A stretch of 64,000 bases of DNA from assembly GCF_003369915.1 (NCBI RefSeq), contig NW_022881603.1, forward strand, positions 52,659,271 to 52,723,270. The letters are read 5' to 3'. Below, one piece after another: positions 1 through 8,675 of this stretch. The stretch is from Drosophila miranda. Lineage: Eukaryota; Arthropoda; Insecta; Diptera; Drosophilidae. The position numbers were made by a program, and so were the translations under genes. Below the pieces are notes generated by a model that was not told the origin of the DNA, made no database searches, and worked only from the letters and a program-made list of their open reading frames with translations. The stretch's first letter is position 1. Every line of letters begins with the position of its first letter.

Positions 1-590
1 GATTTACTAACTAATTTCAGCTGTAAATAAAGAAGCATTAGTGTACAGCTTATAATTCTTTAACATTGACATGGCGTTTTCGCACAAAATGTTCGTTGGA
101 CGCCAGTGACAGCTCTGCCAGTTCAATATTTCAATTTTTGCAGCGCGTCTCGCCCAATTTTCCGCAATTAAATTCCACCAGCAAAGCTATCAACAAATAT
201 GCTGTCAGGCAACGTCGACGCTTTGGTTATCTCATGCAGGGCAATTTGTCAAGCCAAATAACGGTCTGCGTGTCAGTTTCAGTTCCATAGCCGGTTTATC
301 GGCCAGCTTTGGCGCCATGTGTATGGGCGCCTCAATCGGCTGGTCCGAAATTTGTAATTTCGAGTTCTTTAAGAGATTTACTAACTAATTTCAGCTGTAA
401 ATAAAGAAGCATTAGTGTACAGCTTATAATTCTTTAACATTGACATGGCGTTTTCGCACAAAATGTTCTTTGGACGCCAGTGACAGCTCTGCCAGTTCAA
501 TATTTCAATTTTTGCAGCGCGTCTCGCCCAATTTTCCGCAATTAAATTCCACCAGCAAAGCTATCAACAAATATGCTGTCAGGCCACAAA
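1..590. repeat. Tandem duplication (about 375 bp) upstream of RhoGAP copy 1
   Basis: The segment starting gatttactaactaatttcag at position 1 recurs at 376 and again at 4892. The first two copies agree over about 210 bp with one visible substitution near 105, then diverge at ctgtcaggc, where one continues into the sugar-transporter-like fragment and the other into RhoGAP exon 1. This is local duplication at the left edge of the RhoGAP block. No complete gene is seen in it. Confidence 0.85.
242..349 (+). pseudogene. Possible MFS sugar-transporter exon fragment, copy 1
   Basis: One frame reads QFVKPNNGLRVSFSSIAGL and then SASFGAMCMGASIGWSE. The small-residue helix ending in GASIGWS resembles the first membrane helix of insect facilitated trehalose/sugar transporters (Tret1-like). 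A tttctcatgcag-like acceptor precedes it (ctcatgcag) and a stop follows about 20 codons after the motif. It is a single exon fragment with no partner exons nearby. The assignment rests on one motif, so it is tentative. A second copy lies at 4758. Confidence 0.35.
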
Positions 591-748
591 CCTTCTATAT
601 TGTACTTTTAGAAAAGTAATATTTGTTAAAGTGAGCGTGTGAGTGCTGGGATTCGAATCTACGGAAGTCCTTTTCGTTTGTGCTGTGCTGTTGTTGTTTT
701 GTTGCTTTGGCTACTGCTGTCGCCCTGTATACGCCCTTGCGTATAACA

Positions 749-2312
749 ATGGACATGGAATACGCGAACATCAATGAATTTAATGACCGCGACCTAGCGA
801 CACGCATGCGCAACAGCAATTATGAAAAATACAAGTCTCTGGTGCGCATGCACCTCTCCTTCGAGCTGGAACTAAACACCGACGAGTAAGTTGCCACGAG
901 CGACGCTGCCATCCCATCGAAATATAGTGCTTACCGATTTATGGGTTGCAGGTTCGACATGCCGTGCCATGAAATCGTCTACGAAGATAAGGGCAAGATA
1001 AAGAAGTGGAATCGCCTCTCCAAGAAGAATCGCGGACCTGCCACAGGCTGCACGGCTGGGGCAGGCAGTAAGTCGGCGGGCAACAGTCCCACTGAAACGC
1101 TGCAGCAACAAATTGATGCAGGCTTTCTGATGCACCTGGAGGAGCTCAAAGAGTTTCTTATGCTGGAGAAGAGTAAGTGACAGGGAGAGTCCGGAAAATT
1201 GAATTATTCTAAATGCGGAAATGCTATTCTGCAGATCTCACCCAGGAGGGACTATTTCGCAAGACAGGAGCCGTTTCCAGGCAGAACGAGCTACGAATGC
1301 ACATACAGCACGACCAGCCCTTGGATTTGGAACTGACAGAATTCTCGGCTCACGACTGTGCCACTGTTTTTAAGAGCTTTCTGGCCGAGCTGCCAGAGCC
1401 TTTGCTTACAGACGCCCACTATCCAGCACATCTTCAGATAGCGCCGCTTAGCCAGGCATTAATGGGGGGTCAGGTGGCGGCTACCGCAGAGCGCCAACAA
1501 CATCTTCTCAACTCGGTGCAGCTGCTCCTTCTCCTGCTCCCCGAAGAGCATCGCGAGATACTGCAGCACATTATTAAAATGCTCCATTCGGTGGCAGCGC
1601 GTGAGGAGAGCAACAAGATGTCCGCGGAGAATTTGGCCATCTTGTTTACACCGCACCTGATTTGCCCCAGGCAAATGCCGCCTGAGGCGCTCCACTATAC
1701 GGCGAAGAAGATGTCCAGCATTGGGTCCTACATGATTCAGCAGGGTCTGGAAATCTTCGAAGTTCCCGGAAAGCTAGCCACCGATATTCGGGCGTACTTT
1801 CTTGAGCGCAAACGCAAAAAAACCATGTCACCGGAGCAAACCCTTGAAGAATCCATCTCGGACGACGCGACGGTCAACACGGTGTACACTTTTGTAGATC
1901 GTGCCGCCACGGCAGCGGCAAACAGCAATTACACGGACACTGCACTGGCGCAGCTGTACGCGCACATTCAGAGCCTTCCGGAGTCCTCCAAGAAGCGTCG
2001 CCTCATCAAGCAGTTTAACAAGCAAAACGGACAAGGTAGCACATTGTCTCCACTCCGTTGCGTTCCTTTGGGACACAGCTCATTGATTCCACTCGCTCCA
2101 CCATGTCACCGGAGCAAACCCTTGAAGAATCCATCTCGGACGACTCGACGGTCAACACGGTGTACACTTTTGTAGATCGTGCCGCCACGGCAGCGGCAAA
2201 CAACAGCAATTACACGGACACTGCACTGGCGCAGCTGTACGCGCACATTCAGAGCCTTCCGGAGTCCTCCAAGAAGCGTCGCCATTTCGATCATCCTGCA
2301 GCTATGCCATAA
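749..2312 (+). pseudogene. RhoGAP54D: RhoGAP54D-like gene, copy 1, lacking its last exon
   Basis: Rho GTPase-activating protein of the ARHGAP19 type; such proteins stimulate GTP hydrolysis by Rho. Exons inferred from splice sites and phase are 749-885, 952-1172 and 1235-2035, with introns of 66 and 62 bp that are bounded by GT and AG and keep the frame. The start is MDMEYANINEF at 749; an in-frame ATG at 680 would add 23 hydrophobic residues and is less likely. The GAP domain is in exon 3: EGLFRKTGA carries the arginine finger, followed by the helical core with KSFLAELPEPLLT and NKMSAENLAILFTPHL. After the 2036 donor a partial second copy of exon 3 is fused in, and the terminal exon found in copy 2 is missing. 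Read-through stops at 2175. The RhoGAP54D name is by family recall. Confidence 0.8.
1827..2285 (+). repeat. 276-bp tandem duplication inside RhoGAP copy 1
   Basis: The sequence beginning atgtcaccggagcaaaccc at 1827 restarts at 2103. The repeat covers the end of exon 3 and most of the last intron and fuses intron (cactcgctcc) to exon interior. The second unit carries one extra Asn codon (AANN versus AAN). The duplication deletes the original 3' splice site, so normal splicing to a last exon is impossible in this copy. Confidence 0.9.
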
Positions 2313-2354
2313 ATGCGGCTAAACTGAAACTGTAAACACTTTTGTATGCGACGT

Positions 2355-2360
2355 AATAAA
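2355..2360 (+). terminator. Poly(A) signal of RhoGAP copy 1
   Basis: AATAAA in the context gacgtaataaagact, downstream of the RhoGAP stop. It is conserved in copy 2 at 6667. It is likely the native 3' processing signal. Confidence 0.6.
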
Positions 2361-2601
2361 GACTTGAATGTACCCAAAGCACTAATCCTTTCTGAGGATA
2401 TGATGAGTGGAAATTATCTGTAAATTATCGTCGAACCATGGCTTGTGTGTATGTGCAGTGCCATACTTGAAACAAAATAGAATGTTATCTAGGGAAAAAC
2501 ACCTCTATTGCATTAACACAAAACAAGGAACCGGGTGCAAAGCGGATTCTCCCCAGTGGAACACTTGAAATGTTCAACCCATATCAAACGATAGACGATT
2601 A

Positions 2602-2780
2602 TCAGCAGGCCAACCGCTCCACTTCGCTGCCACCTGGTTGAATGTGTCCACTGCCCGTTCGATGCTCCTCCACACGCGTATACAAATTCAAATCTAAACG
2701 ATCAACATCAATGAGGACGCCACTTTCCTGATAACTTGACCGCCATGTGACGGTTGGAATAGGAATTTTGTCACAGTTTA
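2602..2780 (-). other. Possible terminal exon of a convergent neighbour gene
   Basis: On the minus strand an open frame ends at 2602 and includes LNCDKIPIPTVTWRSSYQES and later RVEEHRTGSGHIQPGGSEVE. The composition looks coding, and a gtag-rich stretch near 2790 could be a splice acceptor. In RhoGAP copy 2 the same sequence is cut at 6966, so only the last residues remain. I do not recognise the protein, and it could be chance. Apart from the poly(A) signal and this frame I see nothing else in 2313-2927. Confidence 0.25.
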
Positions 2781-2927
2781 GAAACCTACCTACATGTGTT
2801 TTCGGCGTGAAGAGTACGATGATGTGTGTTAAGAGCCAGATTAGATGCTCTCCAGGCGATTTACGCCCATTCAATTATTTTGGTAGGTAATGCTATTATC
2901 TACTTTCACACGATGCAATAAATAGAA

Positions 2928-4040
2928 CGAGGTGGAACGTTGTGAGTTGCTGCGGACACCGCAACTCTACAGTTATACCCGATACTAAGTCAGTATGGCT
3001 CTCTCCGGCAGACACCGCTAATATTGAACGACACGACAAAGAGTGCGTGCGAGAGAGACAGAAAATCAGTCTGAGCGTGACGTCGGGGGCTGCGTAGCCA
3101 CTGCAAATTGATTTGTTCCTTTTGGCTACAAAAATGATCCGATCTGATCCAGATTCAGCAATCTGATAGATATGGTCATTATCTATGATTCTGCGTTTTT
3201 AGTTTTCTCGAATGTGCAATATTGTGGATGCAACAGATTTTCGTCCTTTGTGGGGGCGGAAGGGGGTGGGGCGAAATTCTGAGATATACGTTTTGTAGTG
3301 AGATCTAACAGAAGTGCGGATACCAAATTTGGTTACTCTAGCTTTAATAGTCTCTGAGATTTGTGGATGCCCCAGATTTTCTTCCTTTGCGGGGGCGGAA
3401 GGGGGTGTGGCGAAATTTGGACACGAAACGGTCAAGGTCCGATATCACAGGAGTGTGGATACCAAATTTGGTTGCTCTGGCTCTTATAGGTTCTGAGATC
3501 CTTGAACTCATATTTTGCAATTGGCAAAACCGACTATGAAAGCTGTGTGTTAGAAAAAGACAGAGCGAGAAAGAATGAAATTGTTTTCTTGATTCTGGCT
3601 ATAATAATTATACGATCTGGTTGATATTTTACACTCTAGAACATATAGTCATCTTCTACGATTCTGCGTTTTTGGTTTTATCTGATCTTTAAAAATGTAG
3701 ATGCCACAGATTTTCGTTCTTTGTGGGGGCGGAAGTGGGCGGGGCGAAGTTTTGAAATATTTTTGTAGCAGTGACTTATCACAGAAGTCTGGATCCAAAA
3801 CATCGTTGCTCTAGCTCTTATAGTCTCTGAGCACTAGGCGCTGAAGGGAACGGACGGACGGACGGACGGACGGACGGACAGACGGACAGACAGACAGGGC
3901 TCAATCGACTCGGCTATTGATGCTGATCAAGAATATATATACTTTATGGGGTCGGAAACGATTCCTTCTGGACGTTACACACATCCACTTTTACCACAAA
4001 TCTAATATACCCCAATACTCATTTTGAGTATCGGGTATAA
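2928..4040 (-). mobile_element. INE-1/DINE-1-type Helitron (ISY-like), copy H1
   Basis: Non-autonomous element, reverse orientation. Its left edge (cgaggtggaacgttgtgag) is the reverse complement of the right edges of H2-H4, and it ends at gtatcgggtataa. It contains a (GGAC/GGACA)n tract near 3850-3895, the conserved gaccccataaagtatatata block of INE-1/mini-me elements, and three related copies of a motif ending in tttcgtcctttgtgggggcgg. There is no coding capacity; small ORFs in it are incidental. A subterminal hairpin, gagttgctgcgg/ccgcaactc, lies at the left end, where Helitron 3' ends carry one. Confidence 0.85.
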
Positions 4041-4740
4041 AAATGCCCCGAAAATGAAGCCTTACGCCTAAAATGAAATACTCTTGTAAGTGGAATTCCA
4101 CATAGATATATTGGATTTCTAGAATTGGAAGTATCCTGCATGCATGTGCTCCTAAAGTCAGATGACCAATAAATCTGTATCTTTCAAAATGGATGTTGGG
4201 CTCCCCACGCAACATACCCAACCATCTATATTTGGTACTTATGTATGAGCGTATAGTGATATTAAAGCACGATCCAGTACAAATTATAGTTCTGGCTGAT
4301 GTTTCCTATAGCAGATATATAATTTTGCGGTGATCCGATACTGATTCAATCTGTGTGTAATAAATACCATTTTCGTAGCGTAGCAAGATGAAATATAAAG
4401 TGCCTAAGTTCCGCGCAAAAGTATAATCAGTAGCTCCAGATAGCCGACTGGCAGCGAACGGATTGTTATAGAGGCACTTGATTGTTCTTATAACAATAGG
4501 CGGGGTGTGTGTATTGGGGGTGGGTGGAGGTGGCGGTGGCATATCAGCAGTCATTTAATTAGCTGTTTCAGATTCCGATTGCTTTTTGGGGACTTTTGCT
4601 TACGTTAAAGCGTGCTTTCCACACCTCTGCCTCCGCCGCCGTTCTAAAGGGAAACTGTAGAATCTGATCTACGACTCTCTCCAACTTCAAGTATTTCCCC
4701 CTCGGCCAGCGTGCCAGTTGTACGCCAGCGTCGACGCTTT
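4041..4740. other. Non-coding spacer between RhoGAP copies
   Basis: No supported gene. The stretch contains a G-rich run (ggcggggtgtgtg and gggtgggtggaggtgg, about 4500-4540). It then passes into sequence that leads into the second sugar-transporter-like fragment. Confidence 0.6.
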
Positions 4741-4757
4741 GGTTATCTCATGCAGGG

Positions 4758-4865
4758 CAATTTGTCAAGCCAAATAACGGTCTGCGTGTCAGTTTCAGTT
4801 CCATAGCCGGTTTATCGGCCAGCTTTGGCGCCATGTGTATGGGCGCCTCAATCGGCTGGTCCGAA
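4758..4865 (+). pseudogene. Possible MFS sugar-transporter exon fragment, copy 2
   Basis: Identical in sequence to 242-349 over the visible exon, again preceded by ctcatgcag. Here a different upstream context (ccctcggccagcgtgcc) is present, which may be nearer the original arrangement. The tandem unit gatttactaactaa follows at 4892. Confidence 0.35.
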
Positions 4866-5017
4866 ATTTGTAATTTCGAGTTCTTTAAGAGATTTACTAA
4901 CTAATTTCAGCTGTAAATAAAGAAGCATTAGTGTACAGCTTATAATTCTTTAACATTGACATGGCGTTTTCGCACAAAATGTTCTTTGGACGCCAGTGAC
5001 AGCTCTGCCAGTTCAAT

Positions 5018-6549
5018 ATTGCACGGCTGGGGCAGGCAGTAAGTCGGCGGGCAACAGTCCCACTGAAACGCTGCAGCATCAAATTGATGCAGGCTTTCTG
5101 ATGCACCTGGAGGAGCTCAAAGAGTTTCTTATGCTGGAGAAGAGTAAGTGACAGGGAGAGTCCGGAAAATTGAATTATTCTAAATGCGGAAATGCTATTC
5201 TGCAGATCTCACCCAGGAGGGACTATTTCGCACGACAGGAGCCGTTTCCAGGCAGAACGAGCTACGAATGCACATACAGCACGACCAGCCCTTGGATTTG
5301 GAACTGACAGGATTCTCGGCTCACGACTGTGCCACTGTTTTTAAGAGCTTTCTGGCCGAGCTGCCAGAGCCTTTGCTTACAGACGCCCACTCTCCAGCAC
5401 ATCTTCAGATAGCGCCGCTTAGCCAGGCATTAATGGGGGGTCAGGTGGCGGCTACCGCAGAGCGCCAACAACATCTTCTCAACTCGGTGCAGCTGCTCCT
5501 TCTCCTGCTCCCCGAAGAGCATCGCGAGTTACTGCAGCACATTATTAAAATGCTCCATTCGGTGGCAGCGCGTGAGGAGAGCAACAAGATGTCCGCGGAG
5601 AATTTGGCCATCTTGTATACGCCGCACCTGATTTGCCCCAGGCAAATGCCGCCTGAGGCGCTCCACTATACGGCGAAGAAGATGTCCAGCATTGGGTCCT
5701 ACATGATTCAGCAGGGTCTGGAAATCTTCGAAGTTCCCGGAAAGCTAGCCACCGATATTCGGGCGTACTTTCTTGAGCGCAAACGCAAAAAAACCATGTC
5801 ACCGGAGCAAACCCTTGAAGAATCCATCTCGGACGACTCGACGGTCAACACGGTGTACACTTTTGTAGATCGTGCCGCCACGGCAGCGGCAAACAGCAAT
5901 TACACGGACACTGCACTGGCTCAGATGTACGCGCAAATTCAGGGCCTTCCGGAGTCCTCCAAGAAGCGTCGCCTCATCAAGCAGTTTAACAAGCAAAACG
6001 GACAAGGTAGCACATTGTCTCCACTCCGTTGCGTTCCTTTGGGACACAGCTCATTGATTCCACTCGCTCCACCATGTCACCGGAGCAAACCCTTGAAGAA
6101 TCCATCTCGGACGACTCGACGGTCAACACGGTGTACACTTTTGTAGATCGTGCCGCCACGGCAGCGGCAAACAACAGCAATTACACGGACACTGCACTGG
6201 CGCAGCTGTACGCGCACATTCAGAGCCTTCCGGAGTCCTCCAAGAAGCGTCGCCTCATCAAGCAGTTTAACAAGCAAAACGGACAAGGTAGCACATTGTC
6301 TCCACTCCGTTGCGTTCCTTTGGGACACAGCTCATTGATTCCACTCGCTCCACCATGTCACCGGAGCAAACCCTTGAAGAATCCATCTCGGACGACTCGA
6401 CGGTCAACAGCTCATTGATTCCACTCGCTCCTTTCAGGCACACCGCTGCAGGTCATCGCGAGGAGCTCCAGCGTGCCATAAGGGAGCATCACGAGAAGCA
6501 TGATGCCAAAATGATGCGCGCCATGGAGGAGGCAGAGCGTAAGAAGTAG
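5018..6549 (+). pseudogene. RhoGAP54D: RhoGAP54D-like gene, copy 2, lacking its 5' exons
   Basis: Exon 1 and the first part of exon 2 are replaced: upstream repeat sequence joins gcacggctggggc at 5018, mid-exon 2. Remaining exons are about 5018-5143, 5206-6006 and a terminal exon 6437-6549 that copy 1 lacks. The GAP domain is intact; EGLFRTTGA keeps the arginine finger, with K to T after it relative to copy 1. The end of exon 3 plus intron is present about 2.5 times. The terminal exon follows a good acceptor (gctcctttcag) and encodes a charged helix (HREELQRAIREHHEK). Splicing from the 6007 donor would enter that exon in a different frame and stop after about 13 codons, so a small indel near 6457 is likely. 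The start codon is gone. Confidence 0.8.
5798..6410 (+). repeat. Triplicated exon-intron segment in RhoGAP copy 2
   Basis: Units begin with atgtcaccggagcaaaccc at 5798, 6074 and 6355 (spacings 276 and 281). The third is truncated at gacggtcaac and jumps into the intron end (agctcattgattcc). This is the same duplication as in copy 1 plus a further round. It therefore predates or accompanied the large duplication. Confidence 0.9.
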
Positions 6550-6666
6550 AAATCCATATGGATCACTGCACCCAGCCGTTTCGTTATATAACACCATTTC
6601 GATCATCCTGCAGCTATGCCATAAATGCGGCTAAACTGAAACTGTAAACACTTTTGTATGCGACGT

Positions 6667-6672
6667 AATAAA
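6667..6672 (+). terminator. Poly(A) signal of RhoGAP copy 2
   Basis: AATAAA in the same context as copy 1. Homology with copy 1's flank continues to 6966 and then ends abruptly. Confidence 0.55.
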
Positions 6673-6966
6673 GACTTGAATGTACCCAAAGCACTAATCC
6701 ATTCTGAGGATATGATGAGTGGAAATTATCTGTAAATTATCGTCGAACCATGGCTTGTGTGTATGTGCAGTGCCATACTTGAAACAAAATAGAATGTTAT
6801 CTAGGGAAAAACACCTCTATTGCATTAACACAAAACAAGGAACCGGGTGCAAAGCGGATTCTCCCCAGTGGAACACTTGAAATGTTCAACCCATATCAAA
6901 CGATAGACGATTATCAGCAGGCCAGCCGCTCCACTTCGCTGCCACCTGGTTGAATGTGTCCACTGC

Positions 6967-7435
6967 AACATATAACATTATTTATGGAAACATTTACAAT
7001 TTTTTTAACATTTAGGTATTTGTTTAACATTACGGTAACATTGATAAAAAAGATACAGAAAAATACTATACAGTTATCGATTACTGGCTTTTGTAAACAA
7101 AGTTAAGATTGGCTTGTGTTTTCTTTTTTTTTGACTTAGGCATACAAATTTTGTAACGCCGCTCCTGGACCCCTCATCCGGTGCGAAACGGAGGTATGGA
7201 CGACAGGGAGACCTCCAAGCATCGGCAACGCAAGCGCGGCATCGCCTCGTCCCTCTTTTCCTGGCCGAATCCAACCGATGCAACTCTAAGAAGAACAGCG
7301 GCGCATATGCTTCTTTCTGTGGATGATATGAAACTCCTGGCTGATTTTAATATTATTTTATTTTCAGGTTTATGTTTTGTAGGTTTGGTGATCAAGTGTC
7401 AGGAATCCAGTTAGGTAATTTGTGTTGTTATATTT
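6967..7435 (-). mobile_element. Element C, probable 3' UTR start next to the RhoGAP block
   Basis: RhoGAP flank homology ends after tgtccactgc at 6966 and A/T-rich sequence with repeated taacatta motifs begins. Similar motifs occur near the 3' ends of the array units. A T7 run at 7000-7006 or a T9 run at 7124-7132 could be a 3' oligo(A) tail on the minus strand, but the exact end is unclear. No gene is seen here. Confidence 0.5.
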
Positions 7436-8525
7436 ATTGGATTTTTAACCTTTGTTTTGACTGATTTTAATTATTTTCTATTTACAGGATCGATTGGTCC
7501 ATTGGGAGGTTTGCGTTGAGTTTGGTAAGTAAGTCTATTTGCGCTTTTCCTTTGGCTAATTTTAGCTACGTTTTATTTGCAGGCTAAATTAATTTATTTA
7601 GAGGTTTGCGTTGAATTTGGTAAGTTAGTTTATTTCTGTTTGGCTGATTTTGATTGTATTTTATTTGCAGGTTTTGATTGGTTTGTTTGGAAGATATCGT
7701 AGTAAGTGAATTAATTTGTGTTTTGGCAGATTATTAAATGTATTCTATTTGCAGATTCAATTGGTTTATTTGGAGGTTTGCGTTGAATTTGGTAAGCGAG
7801 TCTATTTCTGTTTTGGCTGATTTTAATTGTATTTTATTTGCAGGTTTTGATTGGTTTATTTGGAGGTTTGCGTTGAATTTGGTAAGGGAGTCTATTTCTG
7901 TTTTGGCTGATTTCGATTTTATTTTATTTGCAGGTTTTGATTGGTTTGTTTGGAAGCTAGCGTGGTAAGTAAATTAATTTGTGTTTTGACTGATTTTAAT
8001 TTTTTTTTATTTGCAGGTTCAATTGGTTTATTTGGAGGTTTGCGTTGAGTTTGGTAAGTAAGTCTATTTGCGCTTTTCCTTTGGCTAATTTTAGCTACAT
8101 TTTATTTGCAGGCTAAATTAATTTATTTAGAGGTTTGCGTTGAATTTGGTAAGTTAGCTTATTTCTGTTTTGGCTGATTTTGATTGTATTTTATTTGCAG
8201 GTTTTGATTGGTTTGTTTGGAAGCTAGCGTGGTAAGTAAATTAATTTGTGTTTTGACTGATTTTAATTGTATTTTATTTGCAGGTTCAATTGGTTTATTT
8301 GGAGGTTTGCGTTGAATTTGGTAAGCGAGTCTATTTCTGTTTTGGCTGATTTTGATTGTATTTTATTTGCAGGTTTTGATTGGTTTGTTTGGAAGCTAGC
8401 GTGGTAAGTAAATTAATTTGTGTTTTGACTGATTTATTTGCAGGTTTTGATTGGTTTGCTTGGAGGTGATTTGGTAAGCGGTTTAAGTTATGTTTTGGCT
8501 GCTTTTAATTAGTTTTATTTGTAGG
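7436..8525 (+). repeat. Antisense micro-exon/intron-like tandem repeats of element C
   Basis: About a dozen degenerate units on the plus strand. Short blocks of about 31-39 nt (for example gttttgattggtttatttgg, extending to gaatttg) are followed by GTAAG, then about 50-65 nt of T-rich sequence, then ttttatttgcag. Each looks like a minimal Drosophila intron between micro-exons. The stretch is the 3' UTR of element C, whose genes are on the minus strand. Known TART antisense RNAs are spliced, so function is possible but not shown here. Confidence 0.8.
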
Positions 8526-8675
8526 TTTATACTTTCTGGATTTTTGCTGTACCATTGGATCAAGTCTTAACCATTCGGCTGGAGGACGCCTTCCTCTTCA
8601 TCCCCTCTGTGGTCTGGCACTATAGTTCTTGGTATACCCAATGGTTGGCCCCTGATTCTTTCAAGTATTGTTTCC

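Noticed and set aside
680..748. Upstream in-frame ATG of RhoGAP copy 1 as start
   Set aside because: Adds a Cys-rich hydrophobic leader not expected in a cytoplasmic GAP. MDMEYANINEF at 749 is the more natural start, though the leader cannot be fully excluded.
1459..2294. Many minus-strand ORFs across the RhoGAP copies
   Set aside because: Shadows of the GAP-domain exons. They follow the 276-bp duplication and have no domains.
7436..8525. Regular direct repeats resembling a CRISPR array
   Set aside because: Eukaryotic context, degenerate repeats, spacers related to each other, no cas genes. Splice-like signals explain the pattern better.
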